Assembly: GCA_012512545.1 (NCBI GenBank)
Contig: JAAZDZ010000122.1
Location: 1-5,795, forward strand
Origin: Alcaligenaceae bacterium
Lineage (GTDB): Bacteria; Pseudomonadota; Gammaproteobacteria; Burkholderiales; Burkholderiaceae_B
Length of the DNA: 5,795 nucleotides
Direction: 5' to 3'
Part shown: one piece after another, positions 1 to 5,795 of the stretch
How the letters are laid out: every line of letters begins with the position of its first letter
Numbering within the stretch: the first letter of the stretch is position 1
Program-made: the position numbers and the translations under genes
Notes under the pieces: generated by a model
Databases searched by the model: none
Told to the model about the DNA's origin: nothing
The model's input: the letters and a program-made list of their open reading frames with translations, nothing else

Positions 1-2
1 CT

Positions 3-39
3 GCAAGGTTAAATCGCCGCAAATAGCACTTAACCTTGC
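3..39. repeat. 10-bp perfect inverted repeat upstream of hemA
   Basis: GCAAGGTTAA at 3-12 is the exact reverse complement of TTAACCTTGC at 30-39, separated by 17 bases. It could be an operator-like DNA site, a hairpin in RNA read through this region, or the tail of a gene lying to the left. No T-run follows the right arm, so it does not look like a simple intrinsic terminator. Its right arm is shared with the palindrome at 35-50, so in RNA the two stems could not form together. Function is unknown. Confidence 0.55.
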
Positions 40-50
40 GCCAGCGCAAG
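35..50. repeat. 16-bp near-perfect palindrome upstream of hemA
   Basis: CTTGCGC (35-41) and GCGCAAG (44-50) are exact reverse complements around a two-base centre. As DNA this is the size of a site for a dimeric regulator. As RNA it would give a 6-bp stem with a four-base loop. Its left arm overlaps the right arm of the inverted repeat at 3-39. I do not recognise it as a known operator. Confidence 0.5.
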
Positions 51-67
51 TCCGGCCGCGCGAAAAT

Positions 68-86
68 TTGACTTAGCGATTATAAT
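68..86 (+). promoter_or_regulatory. Probable hemA promoter region (perfect TATAAT box)
   Basis: TATAAT at 81-86 matches the sigma-70 -10 consensus and lies 35 bases before the hemA start, giving an expected transcript start near 93 and a leader of about 30 bases. There is no TTGACA-like -35 at the usual 16-18 base distance (about 57-64 is GC-rich). TTGACT does occur at 68-73, but only 7 bases from the -10, too close for a standard promoter. The octamer 79-86 (ATTATAAT) is a perfect palindrome, so the minus strand also carries TATAAT. This is the most plausible promoter for the hemA operon, but the missing -35 suggests weak or activator-dependent use. Confidence 0.45.
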
Positions 87-88
87 TC

Positions 89-121
89 ATGACGTTACAA
101 GCTTTTGCGCGCGCTGATTGA
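89..121 (+). other. Ten-codon reading frame abutting the hemA start (possible leader peptide)
   Basis: An ATG at 89-91 opens a frame encoding MTLQAFARAD and ends with TGA at 119-121. The next base begins the hemA ATG (122-124), in the same frame with no spacer. No Shine-Dalgarno sequence precedes this ATG, and a transcript started from the TATAAT box at 81-86 would begin downstream of it, so it could be translated only from a transcript starting further upstream. It may be a leader or stop-start coupling device, or chance. Its position against a hemA start that itself lacks a ribosome binding site is the only reason to list it. Confidence 0.2.
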
Positions 122-1396
122 ATGTCTGTTGACGTCCTTACGTTTGGTTTGAACTACGTTTCTGCTCCGGTTGCGGTGCGGGAACGCGTGTCGTTTCCGC
201 TGGATGTCGTCAAGCCCGCGCTGGACGGGTTGCGCAATACTTTTGGGCGCTCGGTTCGCGAAGCGGCCATTCTTTCCACCTGTAATCGCACTGAAATCTA
301 CTGCGCGGCTGATCCCGCCGTATCGCAGCACATTCCCGAATGGCTGGCTGATTTCAACCGCCTGGAACGCGGTTCGTTGCAGCCGCACCTCTATCAGTAT
401 CAAAGTAACGGTGCCGTGCGCCATGCTTTTCGCGTGGCCAGCGGGCTGGATTCCATGGTGCTGGGCGAGCCGCAAATTCTTGGCCAGATGAAAGATGCCG
501 TGCGCGCGGCGGAAGAGGCGGGTTCCCTGGGCACCTTGCTGCATCAGCTGTTCCAGCGCACGTTTTCCGTCGCCAAGGAAGTCCGCAGCACGACAGCTAT
601 TGGCGCGCACTCGGTCTCCATGGCTGCGGCAGCGGTCAAGCTGGCGGAACGCGTCTTTGGCGATCTGTCCGAATGCAATACCTTGTTTATCGGCGCGGGC
701 GAGATGATAGAGCTCTGTGCGACACACTTCGCGGCGGTGCAACCCCGCCAGATGGTGGTTGCCAACCGTACCGCTGAACGCGCTGAGATTCTCGCCAACC
801 GCTTCAATGCAAGCACCATGAAATTGGCCGATCTGCCAGATCGCATCGCTGATTTCGACGTCATCGTGTCCTGTACGGCCAGTTCGCTGCCCATTCTGGG
901 TTTGGGTATGGTGGAACGCGCCACGCGTTCCCGCCGCCATCGCCCCATGGTCATGGTCGATCTCGCCGTGCCGCGCGATATCGAGCACGAAGTGGGCCGT
1001 CTGGCTGATATCTACCTCTACACGGTCGATGATCTCGGCCGCCTGGTGCAAAGCGGCGCCGATGCCCGCAAGGCTGCGGTGGTTCAGGCAGAAGCCATTA
1101 TCGAGACCCGCGTTCAGAATTTCATGCACTGGCTTCAGAGCCGTGAGGCCGTGCCCACCATCATTGAACTGCAGCGCACGGCCAACCATATTCAGCAACA
1201 GGAACTCGACAAGGCGCAGCGCCTGCTGGCCCGGGGCGAAGATCCCGCCCGTGTAATGGAACTCCTGGCGCACGGGCTGACTCAAAAATACCTGCATGGC
1301 CCCATGGCCACGCTCAATCAGAGCGAGCCTGAAGAGCGCGCTCAACTGTTGTCCCTGCTTCCACGCCTGATGCCTTCGGCTGAAAAACGCCGTTAG
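122..1396 (+). CDS. hemA: Glutamyl-tRNA reductase
   Basis: This 424-residue cytosolic enzyme performs the first committed step of C5 tetrapyrrole synthesis, the NADPH-dependent reduction of glutamyl-tRNA(Glu) to glutamate-1-semialdehyde. The N-terminal catalytic domain shows the family signature STCNRTEIY with the nucleophile at Cys54, followed by [15 protein letters not shown] at 108-122. The NADPH-binding fold follows with GAGEM at 191-195 and ANRT at 214-217. A C-terminal helical dimerisation domain runs from about residue 320 to 420. Length is typical of the family. The ATG at 122 gives an N-terminus (TFGLNY...APV..RERV) that aligns with known HemA proteins. No Shine-Dalgarno sequence precedes it; the bases just before are GCTGATTGA. 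The gene ends with TAG, 20 bases before prfA, and is presumably first in the five-gene transcript. HemL, the next enzyme of the pathway, is not in the window. Identification is secure from the motifs. Confidence 0.97.
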   Translation: MSVDVLTFGLNYVSAPVAVRERVSFPLDVVKPALDGLRNTFGRSVREAAILSTCNRTEIYCAADPAVSQHIPEWLADFNRLERGSLQPHLYQYQSNGAVRHAFRVASGLDSMVLGEPQILGQMKDAVRAAEEAGSLGTLLHQLFQRTFSVAKEVRSTTAIGAHSVSMAAAAVKLAERVFGDLSECNTLFIGAGEMIELCATHFAAVQPRQMVVANRTAERAEILANRFNASTMKLADLPDRIADFDVIVSCTASSLPILGLGMVERATRSRRHRPMVMVDLAVPRDIEHEVGRLADIYLYTVDDLGRLVQSGADARKAAVVQAEAIIETRVQNFMHWLQSREAVPTIIELQRTANHIQQQELDKAQRLLARGEDPARVMELLAHGLTQKYLHGPMATLNQSEPEERAQLLSLLPRLMPSAEKRR

Positions 1397-1420
1397 CGCC
1401 GCTTTCCCCTTTTCCTATGA
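1394..1420 (+). promoter_or_regulatory. hemA-prfA junction: UAG, then in-frame UGA overlapping the prfA AUG
   Basis: hemA stops at TAG (1394-1396). If that stop were read through, the hemA frame would continue for seven codons (RRFPLFL) and stop at TGA 1418-1420, which overlaps the prfA ATG (1417-1419) as ATGA, the classic stop-start coupling geometry. The 20 bases between the genes are pyrimidine-rich (CTTTCCCCTTTTCCT just before the ATG) and contain no Shine-Dalgarno sequence. UAG is read by release factor 1, the product of prfA, and UGA by release factor 2. A feedback role is inference only. Confidence 0.3.
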
Positions 1421-2496
1421 AAAACTCCATGCGCAGCCGACTCGAGCAGTTGGCGCATCGCCTGATCGAGATTGACGCTTTGCTGGCTGAACCTGAAATC
1501 GCCAGCGATATGGACCGTTTTCGCAAGCTGTCGCGTGAACGTTCTGAAATCGAGCCCGTTGTGGACGCTTTCAACGCCTATCGGACGGCTGAGGCCGATA
1601 TCGAGGCAGCGCAGGAAATGCTGGCCGACCCCGAGATGCGGGAAATGGCCGAGGAAGAGCTGGAAACCGGCAAGGCTCGCATCGGGCAGTTGGAAGGCGA
1701 GCTGCAGATTCTGCTGTTGCCGCGCGACCCGGACGACGGCCGCAGCGTGTTCCTGGAAATCCGTGCAGGCACGGGCGGCGACGAAAGCGCCCTGTTCGTT
1801 GGCGACCTGCTGCGCATGTATACCCGTTACGCCGAAAACCGGGGCTGGAAGGTCGAACTGATGTCCACCAGCGATTCCGAGGTGGGCGGCTACAAGGAAG
1901 TGATTGCGCGGCTGGACGGCGCCGGTGTGTATGGCGAGCTCAAGTTCGAGTCTGGCGCCCACCGCGTACAGCGCGTGCCGGAAACCGAGACGCAGGGCCG
2001 TATACATACGTCTGCCTGCACGGTGGCCGTGCTGCCCGAAGCAGACGAACTGTCTGACATCCAGATCAATCCGTCCGAACTGCGTATCGACACGTTTCGC
2101 GCCAGCGGGGCAGGGGGGCAGCACGTCAACAAGACGGATTCCGCCGTGCGCATTACTCACCTGCCCACAGGGCTGGTGGTGGAATGTCAGGACGACCGCT
2201 CGCAGCACCGCAACCGCGACAAAGCCATGCAGGTGCTGGCTGCTCGCCTGAAAGACCAGCAACTGCAGGAGGCGCACGCCAAGGAGGCAGCGCAGCGCAA
2301 GAGCCTGGTGGGTTCGGGCGACCGTTCCGAGCGCATCCGCACGTACAACTATCCACAGGGCCGGGTGACTGATCACCGCATCAACCTTACGTTGTATAAG
2401 CTGGGCAATATCATGGAAGGCGATCTGGACGAGCTGATTGGCGCTTTGCGCGCCGAGCATCAGGCAGAACAGCTTGCGGCGCTTGGCCACGAATAA
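1417..2496 (+). CDS. prfA: Peptide chain release factor 1 (RF1)
   Basis: RF1 recognises UAA and UAG stop codons in the ribosomal A site and triggers release of the finished protein. The 359-residue product is the expected length (about 360). Residues 1-100 form the acidic helical N-terminal domain. The stop-codon reading tripeptide is PET at 188-190, fitting the RF1 PxT pattern rather than the SPF of RF2. The catalytic GGQ is at 233-235 in the context [16 protein letters not shown], with Gln235 as the residue methylated by PrmC. The ATG at 1417 gives MKNSM..., which matches the usual RF1 N-terminus; Met5 at 1429 is a less likely alternative. No Shine-Dalgarno sequence precedes either. There is no internal frameshift site of the kind that controls RF2. 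It lies 20 bases after hemA and 3 bases before prmC, an order common in proteobacteria. The GGQ glycines are written as six consecutive G bases (2113-2118). Confidence 0.97.
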   Translation: MKNSMRSRLEQLAHRLIEIDALLAEPEIASDMDRFRKLSRERSEIEPVVDAFNAYRTAEADIEAAQEMLADPEMREMAEEELETGKARIGQLEGELQILLLPRDPDDGRSVFLEIRAGTGGDESALFVGDLLRMYTRYAENRGWKVELMSTSDSEVGGYKEVIARLDGAGVYGELKFESGAHRVQRVPETETQGRIHTSACTVAVLPEADELSDIQINPSELRIDTFRASGAGGQHVNKTDSAVRITHLPTGLVVECQDDRSQHRNRDKAMQVLAARLKDQQLQEAHAKEAAQRKSLVGSGDRSERIRTYNYPQGRVTDHRINLTLYKLGNIMEGDLDELIGALRAEHQAEQLAALGHE

Positions 2497-2499
2497 GCC

Positions 2500-3312
2500 A
2501 TGTCCAGCCTGCGCGAATTCCTGAGGGAAGGGCGGCTTGCCGCGCTGGAGGCTCGCATGCTGTGGCAGCACGTACTGCAAGTGCCGCGCTCCTGGCTGAT
2601 CGCGCACGACAGCGACCCGCTCTCTGATGACCACATACAGGCGTATCGGCAGTTGGAAGAGCGCAGGCTGGCGGGCGAGCCCATGGCGTATATCCTGGGC
2701 GTGCGCGAATTCATGGGGCACGATTTTCATGTGTCGCCTGCAGTGCTGATTCCGCGCCCGGACACCGAACTTCTGGTTGAAAAGGCTGTCACATTATTGC
2801 AGGGCCGTGAGGGTGCAACGGTGCTTGATCTGGGTACGGGTTCGGGCGCCATAGCGATATCCATCGCGCTGGCCTGCCCCTGGGCGCATGTGGTGGCCAC
2901 CGATATCAGCGGCGATGCCTTGCTGGTGGCGTGCAAAAACGCCCGCAACCTTGGTGCCGATGTAGAATTTCACCAGGGAAGCTGGTACCAAGCCCTGCCC
3001 ACGGGCAAGGTTTTTGATCTTATTGTGTCGAATCCGCCTTATATTGCTGAAGGTGACCCTCATCTGGCGCAGGGCGACCTGCGCTTCGAGCCTGCTGCGG
3101 CATTGTCCGATGGCAGCGATGGGCTGGATGCCTACCGCGAAATTGTGGCGGGTGCGTCTGCCTGTTTGCAGGCAGGCGGCAGCCTGTATGTTGAGCATGG
3201 CTGGGAACAATCTGCCCAGGTATGCGATCTGCTGCGGCAGGCGGGCTTTCGCGAAGTACACAGCCTGCCCGATCTGGCTGGCATACTACGCGTAAGCGGC
3301 GGTCATTTCTAA
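2500..3312 (+). CDS. prmC: Release factor glutamine N5-methyltransferase
   Basis: PrmC (older name HemK) uses S-adenosylmethionine to methylate the side-chain amide of the GGQ glutamine in RF1 and RF2, which raises termination efficiency. The 270-residue product has an N-terminal helical domain that contacts the release factor (about 1-75), the conserved IPRPDTE at 84-90, the SAM-binding glycine loop DLGTGSGAIAI at 110-120, an acidic residue after the second strand (TDIS, Asp135), and the catalytic NPPY at 178-181 that holds the glutamine amide. All expected motifs are intact. The ATG at 2500 is three bases after the prfA stop, and no Shine-Dalgarno sequence is seen, so translation probably depends on ribosomes finishing prfA. 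The enzyme therefore sits directly behind the gene for one of its substrates. Some annotations call it hemK because of its place beside hemA; it has no proven role in heme synthesis. Confidence 0.96.
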   Translation: MSSLREFLREGRLAALEARMLWQHVLQVPRSWLIAHDSDPLSDDHIQAYRQLEERRLAGEPMAYILGVREFMGHDFHVSPAVLIPRPDTELLVEKAVTLLQGREGATVLDLGTGSGAIAISIALACPWAHVVATDISGDALLVACKNARNLGADVEFHQGSWYQALPTGKVFDLIVSNPPYIAEGDPHLAQGDLRFEPAAALSDGSDGLDAYREIVAGASACLQAGGSLYVEHGWEQSAQVCDLLRQAGFREVHSLPDLAGILRVSGGHF

Positions 3313-3325
3313 ACCCTTTCTAATT

Positions 3326-3330
3326 GGAAG
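3326..3330 (+). promoter_or_regulatory. Shine-Dalgarno sequence of grxD
   Basis: GGAAG at 3326-3330 lies 11 bases before the ATG at 3342, slightly long spacing but usable. It decides the start: an in-frame TTG at 3324 would place this purine run inside the coding region and add six residues not expected in the family. Confidence 0.5.
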
Positions 3331-3341
3331 TTTCATCCACC

Positions 3342-3668
3342 ATGAGCGAAGTCCAAGATTTCATCCGTGAAACCGTAACCACGCACCCCGTTGTGCTGTT
3401 CATGAAGGGCACTGCCCAGTTTCCCCAGTGCGGCTTTTCCGGCAGCGCCATTCAGGCCCTCAGGGAAGCCGGTGCTACCAAGCTCGTTACTGTGAACGTG
3501 CTTGACGACGACGAAGTGCGCCAGGGCATCAAGGAATTCTCCAACTGGCCCACCATTCCCCAGCTGTACGTCAAGGGCGAATTCATCGGCGGCTCCGACA
3601 TCATTGGCGAAATGCTGACCAACGGCGAACTCAAAACAGTGCTGTCAGAGGCTGAGGCCGCTGAGTGA
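3342..3668 (+). CDS. grxD: Monothiol glutaredoxin of the Grx4/GrxD type
   Basis: The 108-residue cytosolic protein is a CGFS-type glutaredoxin. This family binds a glutathione-ligated [2Fe-2S] cluster as a dimer and passes clusters to other proteins, often with BolA partners; it is a poor general thiol reductant. The active site CGFS is at 30-33 in the context PQCGFSGSA. Lys22 (FMKGT), the TIP loop with its cis-proline in NWPTIPQLYV (68-77), and GGSD at 83-86 complete the glutathione-binding groove. Length is normal for a single-domain member. The start is ATG 3342, supported by GGAAG upstream. It begins 29 bases after the prmC stop, the widest gap in the operon after the hemA leader, and its TGA stop overlaps the ubiX start by four bases. 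I saw no convincing promoter in the gap. Confidence 0.95.
   Translation: MSEVQDFIRETVTTHPVVLFMKGTAQFPQCGFSGSAIQALREAGATKLVTVNVLDDDEVRQGIKEFSNWPTIPQLYVKGEFIGGSDIIGEMLTNGELKTVLSEAEAAE
3654..3657 (+). promoter_or_regulatory. Shine-Dalgarno sequence of ubiX
   Basis: GAGG at 3654-3657, inside the last codons of grxD, lies seven bases before the GTG at 3665. This is ideal spacing and supports the GTG start. It is the best-placed ribosome binding site in the window. Confidence 0.55.
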
Positions 3669-4267
3669 GCGGCAAGCAGCGTCTTGTTGTCGGTGTTACC
3701 GGCGCAACCGGGGCGATTTACGCGCAGCGCCTGCTTCAAGTGCTGCGTGAGCTTGGCGGGGTGGAAACCCACCTCGTCATTTCCCCCCCTGGGGTGCTCA
3801 CCATCAAACACGAGCTTGGCCTGTCGCGCCGCGAATTCCATGAGCTGGCCGACGAAGTCCACAGTTTCAGGGATATCGGCGCTTCGCTGGCCAGCGGCAG
3901 TTTCGCTACCGCTGGCATGGTGGTGGCGCCGTGCTCTGTGCGCACTCTGGCGGCCATTGCCAGCGGTTTTTCCGACAACCTCATCACCCGCGCGGCCGAT
4001 GTCACGCTCAAAGAGCGGCGCCGCCTGGTGCTGATGCTGCGCGAAACACCATTCAATCTGGCGCACTTGCGCAATATGACGGCTGTCACCGAAATGGGCG
4101 GTGTGATCTTCCCGCCGTTGCCCGCTTTCTATCTACACCCGAAAAGCATCGAGGAAATGGTGGATCACACCGTGGCCCGGGTGCTGGATATGTTCGGCAT
4201 TGCCATGCCGACACCCCGCTGGGAAGGCATGGAAGCCGATACTCAAGGCGACTCGGGCCGTTCCTGA
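3665..4267 (+). CDS. ubiX: Flavin prenyltransferase UbiX
   Basis: UbiX joins a dimethylallyl group to FMN, making the prenylated FMN cofactor required by UbiD-type decarboxylases, including the one in ubiquinone synthesis. The 200-residue length is typical. The FMN-binding loop GATGA is at 13-17 and the second flavin contact VAPCSVRTL at 87-95. Residues that by recalled alignment to the Pseudomonas aeruginosa enzyme bind the prenyl phosphate are present: Arg109 (ITRAAD), Lys116 (LKERR), Arg126-Glu127 (RETP), Tyr156 (PAFYLHP) and Arg172 (VARVLD). The start is GTG 3665, which overlaps the grxD TGA as GTGA and has GAGG seven bases upstream, so translation is probably coupled to grxD. No ubiD gene lies in the window. 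It is the last gene of the operon, 22 bases before the terminator hairpin. A run of seven C bases (3783-3789) encodes Ser40-Pro41-Pro42. Members of this family are sometimes annotated Pad1. Confidence 0.95.
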   Translation: MSGKQRLVVGVTGATGAIYAQRLLQVLRELGGVETHLVISPPGVLTIKHELGLSRREFHELADEVHSFRDIGASLASGSFATAGMVVAPCSVRTLAAIASGFSDNLITRAADVTLKERRRLVLMLRETPFNLAHLRNMTAVTEMGGVIFPPLPAFYLHPKSIEEMVDHTVARVLDMFGIAMPTPRWEGMEADTQGDSGRS

Positions 4268-4289
4268 AAGCGGTCCGTCAGGCGCACAG

Positions 4290-4329
4290 AAAATTGCCGC
4301 AGAAAGGCTTGCTCTCTGCGGCAATTTTT
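4290..4329. terminator. Bidirectional intrinsic terminator between ubiX and ttcA
   Basis: AAAATTGCCGCAGA (4290-4303) is the exact reverse complement of TCTGCGGCAATTTT (4315-4328), giving a 14-bp perfect stem with an 11-base loop. The plus strand ends in five T bases (4325-4329), and the minus strand likewise ends in a four-T run from the A tract at 4290-4293. It starts 22 bases after the ubiX stop and lies about 14 bases beyond the ttcA stop, so it fits as a shared terminator for two convergent transcripts. Confidence 0.9.
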
Positions 4330-4342
4330 ATTGGGCGGGCAT

Positions 4343-5371
4343 TCAGACGCCCCGTGGTACAACCTGCGGCCGCCGGGCTTCGGTCACTTGCGGCAAAGGC
4401 ACAGCGCTTGCGTCAGCGACAGTCGTTTCCTCATCGGCCTCTTCCGGCTCAGCATCATGGCTGCGCAAGGGCGCGTCGAAATTTTCTGTATCGAAAGCGA
4501 TATCCCCGTTCGCATCGGGCTGGCCGTTCACCTGCAAATCATTGAAGTTGAAAAGCTCGCGGTCCATCAGGTGGCTGGGCACAACGCGGGTCAGGGCGCC
4601 AAACACATTCCATGAACGTCCCGGAAAGCGTTTGTCCCATTCGGCAATCATGCGCGTGACTTCCTTGCGCTTCAGGTTTTCCTGGGAGCCGCACAGATTG
4701 CACGGAATAATGGGGAACTGCTTGAGTTCGGCGTAGGCGATCAGGTCTTTTTCCTGCACATAGGCCAGGGGGCGGATCACAATGTTCTTGCCGTCGTCGG
4801 ATTGCAGCTTGGGCGGCATGGCTTTCATGCGCCCGCCATAAAACAGGTTGAGGAAGAAGGTGCCCAGGATGTCGTCGCGGTGGTGGCCCAGCGCGATCTT
4901 CGTGGCCCCCAGTTCGTTGGCGACCCGGTACAGAATGCCGCGCCGCAGGCGTGAGCACAGCGAACACATCGTCTTGCCTTCTTCCAGCACCCGCGTGACG
5001 ATGGAATAGGTGTCCTGGGTCTCGATGTGATACGGCACGCCCAGAGATTCCAGGTACTGCGGCAGAATGTGGTCGGGGAAGCCAGGTTGCTTCTGGTCGA
5101 GGTTGACCGCCACGATATCGAAGTTGATGGGCGCCCGTTTGCGTAATGTCTGCAGAATGTCGAGCAGGGCGTATGAATCCTTGCCGCCCGAAAGGCAGAC
5201 CATGACTTTGTCGCCATCTTCAATCATGTTGAAGTCGCTGATGGCGCGCCCGGTCTCGCGGATCAGCCGCTTGCTCAGTTTGTTGGCTTCCAGGCGTTCA
5301 CGCTTGAGGCGGCGGGCTTCTTCGGCGTTGGCTGGCGTTTGATCCCGGGGAGAAAGAGTGTCTGCTTGCAT
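4343..5371 (-). CDS. ttcA: tRNA 2-thiocytidine(32) synthetase TtcA
   Basis: TtcA thiolates cytidine 32 of certain tRNAs in an ATP-dependent reaction using a [4Fe-4S] cluster. The 342-residue product has the PP-loop ATP-binding motif SGGKDS at 61-66, a CxxC pair at Cys136 and Cys139 (CSLC) and a further Cys224 (with Cys227, PCNLCGSQ). These match the three cluster-ligating cysteines known in the E. coli enzyme. LGHHRDD at 161-167 and [10 protein letters not shown] at 179-188 are also typical of the family. The first 40 residues are charged and helical. Beyond about residue 285 the chain becomes acidic and low in complexity and ends in a Pro/Arg-rich stretch, a variable tail outside the catalytic core, making the protein somewhat longer than the E. 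coli form. The ATG at 5371 lies 23 bases after folB with no clear Shine-Dalgarno sequence, so co-transcription with folB is likely. The Fe-S requirement makes the convergent neighbour GrxD a conceivable, unproven, cluster supplier. Confidence 0.95.
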   Translation of the reverse strand: MQADTLSPRDQTPANAEEARRLKRERLEANKLSKRLIRETGRAISDFNMIEDGDKVMVCLSGGKDSYALLDILQTLRKRAPINFDIVAVNLDQKQPGFPDHILPQYLESLGVPYHIETQDTYSIVTRVLEEGKTMCSLCSRLRRGILYRVANELGATKIALGHHRDDILGTFFLNLFYGGRMKAMPPKLQSDDGKNIVIRPLAYVQEKDLIAYAELKQFPIIPCNLCGSQENLKRKEVTRMIAEWDKRFPGRSWNVFGALTRVVPSHLMDRELFNFNDLQVNGQPDANGDIAFDTENFDAPLRSHDAEPEEADEETTVADASAVPLPQVTEARRPQVVPRGV

Positions 5372-5394
5372 GGTGTCGTTGCGGGTAAATATTC

Positions 5395-5754
5395 TTAGCG
5401 GCTGCGCTGCACTTCAATGCCGACGGCAGCGCAATCGGAAAAGGCCAGCGGCTTGCTGACGCGTATGCGCATCTGTCTGACTTCATCGAACTCATGGAAG
5501 ATGCGCTCCACAATCTGTTCGGTCAGCGTTTCCAGTAAATGCACATGGTGACGCGTGCATTCGTCCACGATCGCATTGCGCAGATGGCGGTAGTCGAGCA
5601 CGGTTTCAATGTCATTGTCATGCACAGCCCTGGATACTTCGACATCGAATTCGGCATCAATGTGCAGGGGCTGGGTGGCGCGCAGTTCATGTTCCAGGAT
5701 GCCGATGCGGGCGTCGAGGGCGAGTTGTTCAAAAATAATGCGTCGAGTGAGCAT
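5395..5754 (-). CDS. folB: Dihydroneopterin aldolase
   Basis: FolB cleaves 7,8-dihydroneopterin to 6-hydroxymethyl-7,8-dihydropterin and glycolaldehyde in folate synthesis, usually as a cytosolic octamer. The 119-residue length is normal. By recalled comparison with E. coli FolB, Glu23 in GILEHE (18-23) takes the place of the conserved glutamate in GVYDWE, Tyr55 lies in VLDYRHL, Glu75 in LLETLTE fits the pterin-anchoring glutamate, and Lys101 in RVSKPLAF is the catalytic lysine. The ATG at 5754 is preceded by a weak GAGA seven bases upstream. The frame stays open to the window edge, so a longer start cannot be excluded, but the N-terminus [11 protein letters not shown] already matches the family start. 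It is followed by ttcA after 23 bases on the same strand. FolB paralogues such as FolX are possible; the active-site residues favour FolB. Confidence 0.9.
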   Translation of the reverse strand: MLTRRIIFEQLALDARIGILEHELRATQPLHIDAEFDVEVSRAVHDNDIETVLDYRHLRNAIVDECTRHHVHLLETLTEQIVERIFHEFDEVRQMRIRVSKPLAFSDCAAVGIEVQRSR

Positions 5755-5795
5755 GAGGTTCTCGAGAGTCGGCTGGCCTGCAGACAGGCTTGGGC
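5755..5795 (-). other. Right-edge segment upstream of folB, unassigned
   Basis: These 41 bases precede folB on the minus strand. No stop codon occurs in any minus-strand frame, so this may be the end of an upstream gene overlapping folB or an untranslated leader. It holds a small inverted repeat, GCCTG (5776-5780) and CAGGC (5785-5789), with a four-base loop. No promoter hexamers are evident. Too short to identify. Confidence 0.3.

Noticed and set aside
95..1345. Long minus-strand reading frame (416 codons) opposite hemA
   Set aside because: It mirrors the hemA coding region in a G+C-rich gene, has no recognisable domain, and is full of His, Arg and Gln as expected from an antisense shadow. 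hemA is certain.
1393..2730. Minus-strand reading frame of 445 codons across prfA and the start of prmC
   Set aside because: It lies opposite two well-identified genes, has shadow-like composition and no family motifs. Its length comes from codon bias on the plus strand.
3319..3324. TCTAAT as a -10 box for a separate grxD promoter
   Set aside because: No -35 match lies at a workable distance, and the resulting leader would lose the grxD ribosome binding site.
3324..3341. Upstream TTG start for grxD adding six residues
   Set aside because: The ATG at 3342 has the GGAAG ahead of it and gives the normal family length; the extension would bury that site.
3452..4066. Minus-strand 204-codon frame across grxD and ubiX
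   Set aside because: Antisense to two recognised genes, with no motif or start signal of its own.
4331..4615. Plus-strand 94-codon frame opposite the ttcA tail
   Set aside because: It begins right after the terminator with a TTG and no binding site, and is antisense to coding sequence.
4200..4736. Plus-strand 178-codon frame running from the ubiX end into ttcA
   Set aside because: It would pass through the strong terminator hairpin and the antisense of ttcA, and its product resembles nothing known.
5776..5789. Small inverted repeat near the right edge as a terminator
   Set aside because: Only five base pairs, no T-run on either strand, and it sits just ahead of folB.

Overview
The window reads as an ordinary, densely packed housekeeping segment of a Gram-negative chromosome, most likely a betaproteobacterium of the Alcaligenaceae type (Bordetella, Pusillimonas or Alcaligenes relatives). 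This placement rests on protein character and gene order recalled from memory, not on a search. Base composition is about 60% G+C judged from a few lines. Heme synthesis by the C5 route (HemA, glutamyl-tRNA reductase), ubiquinone-type prenyl-FMN synthesis (UbiX) and TtcA all fit a proteobacterium outside the alpha class. I see no mobile element, CRISPR array, rRNA, tRNA or foreign-looking gene.

Layout. Positions 1-121 are a non-coding leader with two overlapping inverted repeats, a perfect TATAAT box and a ten-codon reading frame that ends exactly at the hemA start. Then five genes run on the plus strand with little or no space between them: hemA (122-1396), prfA (1417-2496), prmC (2500-3312), grxD (3342-3668) and ubiX (3665-4267). 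A 14-bp perfect hairpin with A and T tracts on its two flanks (4290-4329) lies between convergent gene ends and can stop transcription from both sides. On the minus strand folB (5754-5395) is followed after 23 bases by ttcA (5371-4343), apparently as one transcript that enters from beyond the right edge.

How the genes relate. prfA (release factor 1) and prmC (the methyltransferase that modifies the GGQ glutamine of release factors) form a functional pair. hemA ends with UAG, a stop read by release factor 1, just before prfA. GrxD handles Fe-S clusters and UbiX makes prenylated FMN for UbiD-type decarboxylases. FolB acts in folate synthesis, and TtcA is an Fe-S enzyme that thiolates cytidine 32 of tRNA.

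The protein-coding content shows nothing undescribed. The points worth a second look are regulatory: the stop/start arrangement at hemA-prfA, the mini reading frame abutting hemA, the nested inverted repeats at the left edge, and a general lack of Shine-Dalgarno sequences. Each is a hypothesis resting on one sequence.
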